Assembly: GCF_030695035.1 (NCBI RefSeq)
Contig: NZ_JAUYTT010000001.1
Coordinates: 124,001-188,000 of the forward strand
DNA length: 64,000 nucleotides
Source: Frigidibacter sp.
Lineage (GTDB): Bacteria > Pseudomonadota > Alphaproteobacteria > Rhodobacterales > Rhodobacteraceae
Direction of reading: 5' to 3'
Part shown: positions 1 through 8,564 of the stretch, in pieces
Numbering within the stretch: position 1 is the first letter of the stretch
Layout: each line of letters begins with the position of its first letter
Position numbers and translations under genes: made by a program
The notes under the pieces: model-generated
The model's input: only the letters and a program-made list of their open reading frames with translations
Told to the model about the DNA's origin: nothing
Databases searched by the model: none

Positions 1-274
1 AGTACCAGTCATAGGCCCCCACCGGCGCTCCGCCGAGGCCCGCCGCCGCAGCCCCCGTCGGCATCGGCGTATCGGGCTTGGGCTGAACCGCCGCGAGCAT
101 CCGCGCCTGCTCGGCCGGGTCGATTTGCACGGTGATGCGCTTCTGGCCCGCCTGCGGCACGCCGATGCGCTTGAACGTGAAGTCGGGATAGGGCGCCGGA
201 GTTTCCTCCGCCGCCATCGGCGCAAGCCCAAGGCCCGCGCAAAGCGCCATGATCCGTGCCACGTGCCGCGACAT
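1..274 (-). CDS. Secreted protein N-terminus, probable lytic transglycosylase (partial)
   Basis: The window holds the first 91 codons; the gene runs off the left edge. The ATG at 274 is followed by a short basic segment, a hydrophobic stretch and an Ala-rich cleavage region, so the product is probably exported. After it comes PYPDFTFKRIGVPQAGQKR and then an ITVQIDP stretch. I associate this opening with Rhodobacterales periplasmic transglycosylase SLT-domain proteins, which trim peptidoglycan. The catalytic domain lies outside the window, so the assignment rests on recall of the N-terminal pattern and could be wrong. It is divergent from the flp pilin genes, and 275-565 between them is intergenic. 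Confidence 0.45.
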   Translation of the reverse strand, partial: MSRHVARIMALCAGLGLAPMAAEETPAPYPDFTFKRIGVPQAGQKRITVQIDPAEQARMLAAVQPKPDTPMPTGAAAAGLGGAPVGAYDWY

Positions 275-565
275 TGCGCGTCCTGCTGCTGACTGCTCGT
301 TTCGGTTCAGGCAGTTTCCCTGCCCGCTTTGATTGCTGCCAGTGTCGCAAAATTTCGCCCCTTGCGCCACTGGTTCCGCACGGCGCCCGCCGCCGCCCCG
401 GAACAGTCGCGGTAATCCCGCTAAAATACCCTTACCTCGCCCCAATCGCGCCACGTTCCGGGGGCAAAACATCCTCATACCGCAGCGGGGACGGGCCATT
501 CATAGGCCGGCCCGAAAGATCCGGGGCGGGCGAGACAACAACGAGCAAACACCAGGAGAGACACC

Positions 566-769
566 ATGAAACTGATCAACCTGTTCAAGAACTTCCGCAA
601 CGACGAAGACGGCGCTGTCACCGTTGACTGGGTCGTGCTGACCGCTGCAGTCGTCGGCCTCGGGATCATCGCGATGGGCGCGATCAACACCGGCGTGGGC
701 GATCTGACCACCGATATCGGGACCTCGCTCACCAACGTCGGTACGAACACCACCATCGCGGCAGAGTGA
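566..769 (+). CDS. flp: Flp/Fap-type pilin (copy 1)
   Basis: A 67-residue type IVb prepilin, the major subunit of Tad (tight adherence) pili. It has a short charged leader ending in DEDG, then a hydrophobic helix starting AVTVDWVVLTAAVVG. The prepilin peptidase is expected to cut after the Gly. The residue at mature position 5 is Asp followed by Trp, where the classic Flp motif has Glu-Tyr. An AGGAG sits 8 bases before the ATG. It heads the tad locus, and a strong terminator follows directly, so it can be transcribed separately and more strongly than the assembly genes. Copy 2 at 1045 is nearly identical. Confidence 0.93.
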   Translation: MKLINLFKNFRNDEDGAVTVDWVVLTAAVVGLGIIAMGAINTGVGDLTTDIGTSLTNVGTNTTIAAE

Positions 770-804
770 AACAACTACTCCGCGTCGCAAGGCGCCGGGG
801 CTGC

Positions 805-840
805 AGGGACCGCACCGCAAGGTGCGGTCCCTTTGCGTTT
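805..840 (+). terminator. Rho-independent-type terminator after flp copy 1
   Basis: A perfect 12-bp stem (AGGGACCGCACC at 805-816 pairing with 821-832) closes a GCAA tetraloop and is followed by a short T-containing tail. It lies 36 bases after the pilin stop codon. Confidence 0.8.
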
Positions 841-1044
841 CTGCTGACCTTTCAGCCCCCGGAAATCGAGCGCGTAACCGCAAAATCAGCGTGAAAACGA
901 ACTGAAAATGCACCGGAAGCGCCCCAATCGCGCCACGATCCCCCGGCAAAACACCTTCATACCGCAGCGGGGACGGGCCAAGGCGAGGCCAGCCCGGACG
1001 ATCCGGGGCGGGAGGCAGCAACGAGTGAACCCTGGAGAGACACC

Positions 1045-1248
1045 ATGAAACTGATCAACCTGTTCAAGAACTTCCGCAACGACGAAGACGGCGCCGTCAC
1101 CGTTGACTGGGTCGTGCTGACCGCCGCCGTCGTCGGCCTCGCCATCGCCGCCATGACCGCGATCAACAGCGGCGTGGGCGATCTGACCACCGATATCGGC
1201 ACCTCGCTCACCAACGTCGGTACGAACACCACCATCGCGGCAGAGTGA
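1045..1248 (+). CDS. flp: Flp/Fap-type pilin (copy 2)
   Basis: The second 67-residue Flp pilin differs from copy 1 in a few residues of the central helix and the segment after it (LAIAAMTAINSG instead of LGIIAMGAINTG). The leader, cleavage site, AVTVDWVV motif and the C-terminal TTIAAE are unchanged. A GGAGAG ribosome binding site precedes the ATG. It is also followed by its own copy of the terminator. Two pilins may be minor variants of one fibre or simply raise gene dose. The sequence does not show which is expressed. Confidence 0.93.
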   Translation: MKLINLFKNFRNDEDGAVTVDWVVLTAAVVGLAIAAMTAINSGVGDLTTDIGTSLTNVGTNTTIAAE

Positions 1249-1283
1249 AACAACTACTCCGCGTCGCAACGCGCCGGGGCTGC

Positions 1284-1319
1284 AGGGACCGCACCGCAAG
1301 GTGCGGTCCCTTTGCGTTC
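1284..1319 (+). terminator. Rho-independent-type terminator after flp copy 2
   Basis: Same element as after copy 1: a 12-bp perfect stem (1284-1295 with 1300-1311) and a GCAA loop, followed by TTGCGTT. It separates the pilin genes from cpaB, which starts 195 bases further on. Confidence 0.8.
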
Positions 1320-1513
1320 CGGGAGTCGCGCAACACAGGGACCGTACCGGCAAACGAGCAGCTACGCGTCAGGCACCCGCCCCGAAATACCCCTGCCTAG
1401 GCACGCTTCCACCAAGTTTCTGCCGCAATCGCGCAGCATATCTACACCCGATGCAGGCCGGAGCTTCCGCAATCCGCAACACGCCGCATCGCAAAGAGCA
1501 GAAGGATGACGTC

Positions 1514-2353
1514 ATGAGGATGGTTTTTGGTCTGGTTCTGATCATAGGCGTCGGGCTTGCCGGCTTTGCGGTCTATATGGCGCAGGGCTATATCGCGCAG
1601 ACACAGGCTGAGCGCGATTTGCTGCGCGCCGCCCAGGCCAGTGCAGTGCCGCTGGTCGATATCCTCGTGGTCAACTCCCCCAAGAAATATGGCGATCCGC
1701 TGACCCCTGAAGACGTGGTGCAGATCAAGTGGCAGGCCAATGCGGTCCCGGAAGGCGCCTTCACCGATGCGGCGGCGCTGTTCCCCGAGGGCGCGCCCGG
1801 CACACGGATCGTGCTGCGCGCGCTGGAAACCTACGAGCCGGTACTGGCCGTCAAGGTCACCGAGCCGGGCGAGGATGCGGGACTGACCTCGCGGCTGACC
1901 CGCGGGATGCGCGCCTTCACCATCCAGGTCGATGTCAGCAGCGGCGTGTCGGGTTTTCTGCGCCCCGGCGACCGGGTAGACGTGTACTGGACCGGCACCC
2001 AGCAGGGGCAGGATGTTACCAAACTGATCGATTCAACCGTGCGGCTGATCGCCGTCGACCAGCGGTCGGACTCCGATCAGGCCGACCTGGCCCAGATCGC
2101 CCGCACCGTCACCATCGAGGCGACACCGATGCAGGTTGCGGCGCTGACGCTGGCGCAATCCACGGGCCGACTGACGCTGGCGCTGGTCGGCAGCAACGAT
2201 GACAGCCTGTTCAGCGAGGTCGAGGTGAACCGCGATCAGCTGCTGGGTGTGTCAGCAGCGCCGGTGATCGAGGTCGAGGCCGAGAAGGTCTGCACGATCC
2301 GCACCAACAAGGGCGGCCAAAGCGTGGAAACCAAGATCCCCTGCACCAACTAA
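1514..2353 (+). CDS. cpaB: Flp pilus assembly protein CpaB/RcpC
   Basis: A 279-residue protein of the CpaB family, a periplasmic or inner-membrane-anchored component that acts with the CpaC secretin in Tad pilus assembly. It has one N-terminal membrane anchor (about residues 3-24). A SAF-like region follows (VDILVVNSPKKYGDPLTPEDVV), then a domain around GMRAFTIQVDVSSGVSGFL typical of RcpC. The frame is open further upstream, but the ATG at 1514 was chosen because GAAGGA precedes it and the hydrophobic anchor begins right after it. The C-terminus carries two Cys (about 13 residues apart) that could form a disulfide in the periplasm. A 225-bp gap to cpaC contains only a weak GC hairpin. Confidence 0.92.
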   Translation: MRMVFGLVLIIGVGLAGFAVYMAQGYIAQTQAERDLLRAAQASAVPLVDILVVNSPKKYGDPLTPEDVVQIKWQANAVPEGAFTDAAALFPEGAPGTRIVLRALETYEPVLAVKVTEPGEDAGLTSRLTRGMRAFTIQVDVSSGVSGFLRPGDRVDVYWTGTQQGQDVTKLIDSTVRLIAVDQRSDSDQADLAQIARTVTIEATPMQVAALTLAQSTGRLTLALVGSNDDSLFSEVEVNRDQLLGVSAAPVIEVEAEKVCTIRTNKGGQSVETKIPCTN

Positions 2354-2578
2354 GTGCTGAACCGGGCCTGATCGGGGCCGGAAGGCCTCTTTTGGCGGCA
2401 CAGCATCTGGTGGAGCGCCCGTTTTTCCCGGCGATAGATAGGCAGCTCCTGCGGCGTTTTACGTAAATGTCGGCCTGCAACAGGTTGATTCTTGCAAAAA
2501 AACCACTTCTCGCGCATTCTGGCGAAAATTCGGGCGGCAAGACCCGGCAGAGGCGTGATCGAGAGGCAGGGTCAGCGG

Positions 2579-3955
2579 ATGATTGGAAATGTTGTCAGGG
2601 CCGGCCTCATAGGGCTTGCCGCTACCATGGTGGCGGTGCCAATGGCCCGGTCCGAGGTGCTGCGGGTGATGAGCGGGTCGGTCTCGACCCCGCTGGCGGT
2701 GCCGATGAACCGCGCGGTCGTTGTCGAATCCGAAAGCCCCTTCGCGGAACTCTCCATCGCCAATCCCGGCATCGCCGACATCTCGACCCTCTCCGACCGT
2801 TCCATCTACGTTCTGGGCAAGGCCCCAGGCCGCACCACGCTGACGCTGCTGAGCGCCGATGGCAGGCTGATGACCAATGTCGAGGTGCAGGTCACCCCCG
2901 ACATCGCCGAATTCAAGGAGCGCCTGCGCCAGGTGCTGCCGGGCGAGACGATCGAGGTGCGCACCGCCAATGACGGCATCGTGCTATCGGGCACGGTCTC
3001 GTCGATCGGATCGCTGGACCGCGCGCTGGAACTGGCGCAGCGCTACGCGCCCGAGCGCGTGTCGAACCTCATGAATGTGGGCGGCACCCAGCAAGTGATG
3101 CTGCAGGTCCGCTTTGCCGAAATGCAGCGGTCGGTGTCGAAGAACCTGTCTGCTTCGCTGGGCTTCGGTGCCTCGGGAAGCAGTGGTGTCAGCGGCGCAT
3201 CGGGCAACATCGACGGTATCAACAACCTGGTCGGTGGCGGCACCGTGACGACTGCGGCCGCCGGCGCGCTTGGCGCAGTGCTGACCCGCGGCAGCTTCGA
3301 GATGGGCATCTTGCTTGAGGCGCTGGAATCCAAGGGCATGGTCCGCACGCTGGCAGAGCCGAACCTGACGGCCCTGTCGGGGCAGGAGGCAAGCTTCCTT
3401 GCGGGCGGCGAATACCCGATCCCGGTGGTAGATGACGAAGGGTCCATCGCCATCGAATACAAACCCTTCGGCGTGGAACTGGCCTTCATTCCGCGGGTCA
3501 TCGATGGCGACATCATCAACCTGGAAATGTCGGCATCGGTCTCGGCCATCGACACCACGGTGACGGTGCAGAACGGCGGCTTCTCGGTCAACGCCTTCAA
3601 GCGTCGCGAGACCAAGACCACGGTCGAGATGCGCGACGGCGAAAGCTTTGCCATCGCCGGCCTGCTGCAGGACGATTTCAACGACCTGAACAGCCAGGTG
3701 CCGTGGCTGGGCGACATCCCGGTTCTGGGCGCGCTTTTCCGCAGCGCCGAATATGAACGCCGCCAGACAGAGTTGGTGATCATCGTCACCCCGCATCTGG
3801 TCACCCCGACCCGCGGCGATGCGCTGGCCCTGCCGACGGACAGGGTGCGGATCCCGACCGAGGCCGACCTGTTCTTGCGTGGCAAGACCACGGGCGCAGC
3901 GGCCGAAGTCGCCAAGCAGGATTTCACGGGGTCTTACGGCTATGTCATGGAGTGA
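2579..3955 (+). CDS. cpaC: Tad secretin CpaC/RcpA (outer-membrane pore)
   Basis: A 458-residue type II/III secretin family protein forming the outer-membrane channel for the Flp pilus. The ATG at 2579 follows GAGAGGCAGGG and starts a clear signal peptide ending near PMARSEV. Then come a pilus/N0-like domain (RAVVVESESPFAELSIANPGIADI), a BON-like part and the C-terminal secretin domain with VPWLGDIPVLGALFRS and TELVIIVTPHLV, both typical of the family. The frame stays open 29 codons upstream, but that would place the signal peptide internally. The stop is 4 bases before the next start, so it is co-transcribed with the lipoprotein gene at 3960. Confidence 0.95.
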   Translation: MIGNVVRAGLIGLAATMVAVPMARSEVLRVMSGSVSTPLAVPMNRAVVVESESPFAELSIANPGIADISTLSDRSIYVLGKAPGRTTLTLLSADGRLMTNVEVQVTPDIAEFKERLRQVLPGETIEVRTANDGIVLSGTVSSIGSLDRALELAQRYAPERVSNLMNVGGTQQVMLQVRFAEMQRSVSKNLSASLGFGASGSSGVSGASGNIDGINNLVGGGTVTTAAAGALGAVLTRGSFEMGILLEALESKGMVRTLAEPNLTALSGQEASFLAGGEYPIPVVDDEGSIAIEYKPFGVELAFIPRVIDGDIINLEMSASVSAIDTTVTVQNGGFSVNAFKRRETKTTVEMRDGESFAIAGLLQDDFNDLNSQVPWLGDIPVLGALFRSAEYERRQTELVIIVTPHLVTPTRGDALALPTDRVRIPTEADLFLRGKTTGAAAEVAKQDFTGSYGYVME

Positions 3956-3959
3956 CCGG

Positions 3960-4604
3960 ATGCGCTTTCGCAGCTTGATCGTGCTTCCGCTGGCGCTGAC
4001 CGCGCTCGCCGCCTGTGACCCGGTGACAGAGGTGGGCGGCAAGATCGACGGAACCGAAGCCAACTTCGGCAACGCCACCATGAACAACACGATGATCCAG
4101 AGCGGCGACAGGTCCTATTCCATCAGCCTCACGCAACGATTTGCCGCGGAAGTGCCGGCGATGGTGACCTTCGCCTTCAACAGCGCCGCGCTGGACGGCA
4201 ATGCGCAAGCTGCGCTGCGCCGGCAGGCCGATTTCATCCGCCAGTTCCCCGAGCTGCGCTTCCGTGTCTATGGGCATACCGATCTTGTCGGCTCCAACGC
4301 CTACAACAAATCGCTGGGGATGCGCCGCGCCCGGGCCGTCGTGGGGTATCTCTCGACGCTTGGCATCAGCCGTTCGCGGCTGGAGGCGGTTGTTTCCTAT
4401 GGCGAAACCCAGCCCTTGGTGCTGAGCCAGGGGCCAGAGCAACGCAACCGCCGCACCGTCACGGAAGTGTCGGGCTTTGTTGCGAACCATCCGACGGTGC
4501 TGAACGGCAAATATGCCGAGGTGATCTTCCGCGAATATGTCGCCAGCGCTGTGCCTATATCCGCAGTGGGCGGCGAAGCAGGCGGCGCGGGCGGCGGCGA
4601 GTAA
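3960..4604 (+). CDS. OmpA-family lipoprotein in the tad locus
   Basis: A 214-residue lipoprotein with a lipobox LAAC (Cys19) and an OmpA-type peptidoglycan-binding domain from about residue 60 to 170 (VTFAFNSAALDG, YGHTDLVGSNAYN, RRARAVVGYLSTLGI, EQRNRRTV). It starts at an ATG 4 bases after the cpaC stop, with GGAG just before. In other tad loci this place between the secretin and cpaE is held by CpaD/RcpB, which supports the secretin. An OmpA-like lipoprotein could serve the same purpose by tying the pore to the cell wall; that role is inference. The C-terminal tail is Gly/Ala-rich. A 207-bp gap follows before cpaE. Confidence 0.85.
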   Translation: MRFRSLIVLPLALTALAACDPVTEVGGKIDGTEANFGNATMNNTMIQSGDRSYSISLTQRFAAEVPAMVTFAFNSAALDGNAQAALRRQADFIRQFPELRFRVYGHTDLVGSNAYNKSLGMRRARAVVGYLSTLGISRSRLEAVVSYGETQPLVLSQGPEQRNRRTVTEVSGFVANHPTVLNGKYAEVIFREYVASAVPISAVGGEAGGAGGGE

Positions 4605-4811
4605 CGCTCCCCCCGAGCAGAACGGATAGCCTCACAGCGCCCAGAGAGCTGTTTCGCAGCCCCGATCAGACCACCACCGTCTTCAAATTCCGCACAATTT
4701 GGATTTTTAAGCCGCATTCTTGCCTACATTGTCCCCCACCTTCCACCGCATGGATGAGTGAGACGACACCAGAGTCGCATCGCGCCTGGCAGTAAAAAAG
4801 GACATGAGGCA

Positions 4812-6080
4812 ATGGGAAACGCAGCCCCCGCACTGCAGCCGGAACCGGCCCCGATCGTGGCCTGCACGGTCTCGCGCGATGTGGCGAACTTCGATCTGCT
4901 GATCGAGGATATGGAAGCGGAGCTTGGCGAAAGCTGGGGCGACCTCGCTTTTCCCGACGCCTTGAAATTCCTGGACCAGCCCGAGGCGAAGACCCTGGAG
5001 TTCATCGCCGTCGCGGTGGATGCCGAGGATGAGGCCGATCTGACCCGCGTATCCGGCATCATCAGCCGCGCCCGGGATCTGGGCATCCGCGTGATCCTGA
5101 TCGCCGACGAGATCAGCCCCATCGCCCTGCACCACCTGCTGCGGATGGGGGCTGATGACTTCGTGCCCTATCCGCTGCCCGCGAATGCGCTGCACGAGGC
5201 CATCGAGCGGCTGAAAGAACCACCCCCCGCCGCGCCTGTCCACACCCATGCACATCCCGCCGCCAGCCACGCCGCGCCCGCCTTCAAGGCGACCGGCCAG
5301 CGTGACGGTGTTGTGCTGCCCGTGCATGGGCTGGCCGGTGGCACCGGCGCCTCGACCTTTGCAGTGAACCTTGCCTGGGAGCTGGCGACGCTGGTCAAGG
5401 ATGGCGGTCCCCGCGTCTGCCTGCTGGATTTCGACTTCCAGATGGGGTCCGTCGCCACCTATCTCGACCTGCCGCGCCGCGAGGCGGTTTATGACATGCT
5501 GTCCGACACCTCGATGCTGGATGGCGACACGCTGCTGCAATCGATGCTGACCTTTCACGACCGCCTGCAGGTGCTGACCGCCCCGGCCGAGATGCTGCCG
5601 CTGGACATCGTCACCTCGGACGACATCAACCGCCTGATCGACGTGGCCCGCGACAATTTCGATTTCGTGGTGATCGACATGCCCTCGGCCGTGGTGCAAT
5701 GGACCGAGGCGGTGCTGAATCAGGCCCATGTCTATTTCGTGCCCATCGAGTTGGACATGCGGTCTGCCCAGAACACGCTGCGGATGATCCGGGCGCTGAA
5801 ATCCGAAGAGCTGCCGGTGGAAAAGCTGCGCTATGTGCTGAACCGGGCGCCGAAGTTCACCGACCTCTCGGCCAAGGGCCGCGTGAAGAGATTGGCCGAA
5901 AGCCTTGATATCACGATCGAATTGCAGCTCCCCGATGGCGGGCGGCAAGTGACGCAGGCCAATGACCACGGCCTGCCGCTGGCCACCGCCGCGGCCAAGA
6001 ACCCGCTGCGCAAGGAAATCCAGAAACTGGCGAAATCGCTGTTCGACCTCAACCGCGCTGCAGAGGCCGGCAAGGTCTGA
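4812..6080 (+). CDS. cpaE: Pilus assembly ATPase-like protein CpaE/TadZ
   Basis: A 422-residue cytoplasmic protein. The N-terminal half (about 15-150) resembles an atypical receiver domain (VILIADEISPIALHHLLRMGADDFVPYPL). The C-terminal half is MinD/ParA-like. The P-loop region reads LAGGTGASTFAVNLAWELA (about 174-192). Both lysines expected in a deviant Walker A motif (K-GG-x-GK) are replaced by Ala, at 175 and 180. DFDFQMGSVATYLDLP and FVVIDMPSAVVQWTEAVL follow, as in ParA folds. TadZ/CpaE proteins place the Tad machine at a site in the cell. The start at 4812 has GAGG upstream. Confidence 0.92.
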   Translation: MGNAAPALQPEPAPIVACTVSRDVANFDLLIEDMEAELGESWGDLAFPDALKFLDQPEAKTLEFIAVAVDAEDEADLTRVSGIISRARDLGIRVILIADEISPIALHHLLRMGADDFVPYPLPANALHEAIERLKEPPPAAPVHTHAHPAASHAAPAFKATGQRDGVVLPVHGLAGGTGASTFAVNLAWELATLVKDGGPRVCLLDFDFQMGSVATYLDLPRREAVYDMLSDTSMLDGDTLLQSMLTFHDRLQVLTAPAEMLPLDIVTSDDINRLIDVARDNFDFVVIDMPSAVVQWTEAVLNQAHVYFVPIELDMRSAQNTLRMIRALKSEELPVEKLRYVLNRAPKFTDLSAKGRVKRLAESLDITIELQLPDGGRQVTQANDHGLPLATAAAKNPLRKEIQKLAKSLFDLNRAAEAGKV

Positions 6081-6121
6081 ACGCCCGCCTCTGGTCCACA
6101 GTACAGGAATAGGTGCCCACG

Positions 6122-7579
6122 ATGTTCTCGCGCTACAAGAAGCCCACCGCCCCCGGGGCCGTGCCGATGGCGCCCGCTGCCAAGGTGCAGGCGGCGCCGG
6201 CGGCGCCCGCCAGTGCAGGGCAACAGCAACGCCCCGTCGTGAGCCGCAAGGCAGACACGCAGGTGCAGCAGGCGCCGGCGCAAGCCATCGCTGCGGACAA
6301 GGAGAAGAAGCGCAAAGAGAAGCTGTCCGAGCTGAAGGTGCAACTGCACAAGCGGCTGCTGGATGACCTGAACCTGTCGGCGCTGGAACATGCCACCGAG
6401 GCCGATCTGCGCCAAGAGATCAGCGCGATCACCACCGAGGCGCTGGAAGAGATGAGCGTCGTCCTGAACAAGGACGAACGCTACACGCTGGTGCAGGAGC
6501 TGTATGACGAGGTGATGGGCCTTGGCCCGCTGGAACCCTTGCTGAAGGATGACAGCGTCAACGACATCCTCGTGAACGGTCCGCAGCAGATCTTCGTGGA
6601 ACGCGGTGGCAAGCTGACGCTGACCGACATCACCTTCAAGGACGAACGCCACCTGCTGCGGATCATCGACAAGATCGTGTCGGCCGTGGGCCGGCGCGTC
6701 GATGAATCCAATCCCTATGTCGATGCCCGCCTGGCCGATGGCAGCCGCTTCAACGCGATGGTGCCGCCGGTGGCCGTCGATGGGTCGCTGGTCTCGATCC
6801 GGAAGTTCAAGAAGGAAAAGCTGGCCATCGACGATCTGGTCCGCTTTGGCGCCTTCACCGAAGAGATGGCCGCCTATCTGCAAGCTGCCGTGTCCACCCG
6901 GCTGAACGTGATCGTCTCGGGTGGCACCGGTTCGGGCAAGACCACCACGCTCAACGCCCTGTCCAGCTTCATCGACAACAGCGAACGCATCCTGACCATT
7001 GAGGATACGGCCGAACTGCAGTTGCAGCAGGTCCATGTCGGCCGGATGGAAAGCCGCCCGCCCAACGTCGAGGGCAAGGGCGCCGTCACGCAGCGCGACT
7101 GTCTGCGCAACGCGCTGCGGATGCGCCCCGACCGGATCATCGTCGGCGAGACCCGAGGCGAGGAAGTGATCGACATGCTGCAGGCCATGAACACTGGCCA
7201 TGACGGATCCATGACCACCATCCACGCCAACTCTGCCCGCGACGGCATCAGCCGGCTGGAGAACATGGTAGCGATGGCCGGGATCGAGATGCCGATCAAG
7301 GCCGTGCGCAGCCAGATCGCCGCCGCCGTCAACCTGATCGTGCAGGCCAGCCGCCTGCAGGATGGCAGCCGCCGCATGGTCTCGATCACCGAGATCACCG
7401 GCATGGAAGGCGACGTCATCTCGATGCAGGAAATCTTCCGCTTCGAGCGGCTGGGGATGGAACCGTCGGGCAAGATCATCGGGCGTTTCACCGCCACCGG
7501 CATCCGGTCACACTATGCCGAGCGCTTCCGGCAATGGGGCTATGACCTGCCCGCCTCGATCTATGAACCCGCGGTCTGA
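6122..7579 (+). CDS. cpaF: Tad pilus motor ATPase CpaF/TadA
   Basis: A 485-residue type II/IV secretion ATPase, the hexameric motor that drives Flp pilus extension. The N-terminus is Ala/Pro-rich and flexible. The NTPase core has Walker A GGTGSGKT at residues 267-274, the Asp box [12 protein letters not shown], Walker B-region [15 protein letters not shown] and the His box [15 protein letters not shown]. The ATG at 6122 fits the usual MFSRYKK opening. A GTG three codons earlier is possible. Signature residues are intact, so it should be active. It sits 41 bases after cpaE and 12 bases before tadB. Confidence 0.96.
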   Translation: MFSRYKKPTAPGAVPMAPAAKVQAAPAAPASAGQQQRPVVSRKADTQVQQAPAQAIAADKEKKRKEKLSELKVQLHKRLLDDLNLSALEHATEADLRQEISAITTEALEEMSVVLNKDERYTLVQELYDEVMGLGPLEPLLKDDSVNDILVNGPQQIFVERGGKLTLTDITFKDERHLLRIIDKIVSAVGRRVDESNPYVDARLADGSRFNAMVPPVAVDGSLVSIRKFKKEKLAIDDLVRFGAFTEEMAAYLQAAVSTRLNVIVSGGTGSGKTTTLNALSSFIDNSERILTIEDTAELQLQQVHVGRMESRPPNVEGKGAVTQRDCLRNALRMRPDRIIVGETRGEEVIDMLQAMNTGHDGSMTTIHANSARDGISRLENMVAMAGIEMPIKAVRSQIAAAVNLIVQASRLQDGSRRMVSITEITGMEGDVISMQEIFRFERLGMEPSGKIIGRFTATGIRSHYAERFRQWGYDLPASIYEPAV

Positions 7580-7591
7580 GGAGACATCGCC

Positions 7592-8560
7592 ATGCCCATC
7601 AGCCCGGCCCCCATCATCTATGCCCTGATATTCGTCGCGGTACTGTTCCTGGTCGAGGGCCTGTATCTTCTGGTCTTCGGCAAATCGATCAGCCTCAACG
7701 CCCGCGTGAACCGCCGGCTCGACCTGCTGGAAAAGGGCGGCCCGCGTGAGCAGGTTCTGGAACAGCTGCGCAAGGAGGCCAGCCAGCATCTGAAAGCACG
7801 CGGCATCCCGCTCTATTCGATACTCGCCGCAAAGGCGCAAAAGGCCAACATCGCCTTCTCGCCCCAACAACTGCTGCTGGTGATGGCACTGCTGTCGGCC
7901 GTCGCCTATGTCGGGCTCAGCATCGGCACCGACGCAGAACCCGGCGTACGATCCGTGATCGCCATCGTGATGGGCGTGGGCGGTGTCTATTTCTGGGTCA
8001 ACGGCAAGGCCACCAAGCGCCTGACCATGATTGAGGAACAACTGCCTGACGCAATCGAGCTGATGGTGCGCTCGCTGCGCGTGGGGCACCCGTTTTCCTC
8101 GGCCATCCAGATCGTCGCCAAAGAGGTTGCAGACCCGCTTGGCACCGAATTTGGGATGATCGCGGACGAGGCCGCCTATGGCCGCGACGTTACCGAAAGC
8201 CTGAAATCGCTGGCCGAGCGGATGGATATGCAGGATCTGCGCTTCCTGGCCGTCGCGGTGACGATCCAGCAGCAGGCGGGCGGCAACCTGGCCGAGATCC
8301 TTGACGGGCTCGCCAAGGTGATCCGCGCGCGGTTCCGGCTGTTCCGCCGGGTGAAGGCGATCACTGCCGAGGCGAAATGGTCGGGCATGTTCCTGTCGGC
8401 CTTCCCGCTGGTGGCACTGGTCGCAATCCAGGTCGGCAAGCCGGACTATTTCGACGAGGTCAAGGAAACCGCAATCTTCGTTCCCGCCGCGCTGGTGGTG
8501 GCCACCCTGCTGGGAATCAACGTCCTGTTCATGAAGATCATGACCAACATCAAGGTTTAG
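7592..8560 (+). CDS. tadB: Tad inner-membrane platform protein TadB
   Basis: A 322-residue GspF/T2SF-domain membrane protein that forms the inner-membrane platform of the Tad machine with TadC and couples to CpaF. Membrane segments are seen at the N-terminus (7-29), in the centre (about 90-130) and at the C-terminus (about 265-315). The cytoplasmic T2SF domain includes LPDAIELMVRSLRVGHPFSSAI and QQQAGGNLAEILDGLAKVIR. GAGGAG precedes the ATG. The stop is followed 4 bases later by the tadC start. Confidence 0.95.
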   Translation: MPISPAPIIYALIFVAVLFLVEGLYLLVFGKSISLNARVNRRLDLLEKGGPREQVLEQLRKEASQHLKARGIPLYSILAAKAQKANIAFSPQQLLLVMALLSAVAYVGLSIGTDAEPGVRSVIAIVMGVGGVYFWVNGKATKRLTMIEEQLPDAIELMVRSLRVGHPFSSAIQIVAKEVADPLGTEFGMIADEAAYGRDVTESLKSLAERMDMQDLRFLAVAVTIQQQAGGNLAEILDGLAKVIRARFRLFRRVKAITAEAKWSGMFLSAFPLVALVAIQVGKPDYFDEVKETAIFVPAALVVATLLGINVLFMKIMTNIKV

Positions 8561-8564
8561 AAAC

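Larger units (their letters stand above)
439..1319. repeat. Tandem duplication covering leader, flp gene and terminator
   Basis: Two consecutive units of about 480 bp each contain a conserved leader (starting at 439 and at 921), a ribosome binding site, a 67-codon pilin gene and the same perfect-stem terminator. The coding parts differ at only a few codons in the middle of the gene. Both 3' non-coding parts, including the hairpin, are nearly identical. Leader similarity starts with GCCCCAATCGCGCCACG and continues through CGCAGCGGGGACGGGCCA. Upstream of 439 and 921 the units are unlike each other, so the duplicated unit probably begins there. Confidence 0.9.

Noticed and set aside
1312-1509. 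65-codon plus-strand frame between the second flp terminator and cpaB
   Set aside because: It starts in the terminator tail, has no ribosome binding site and no sensible composition.
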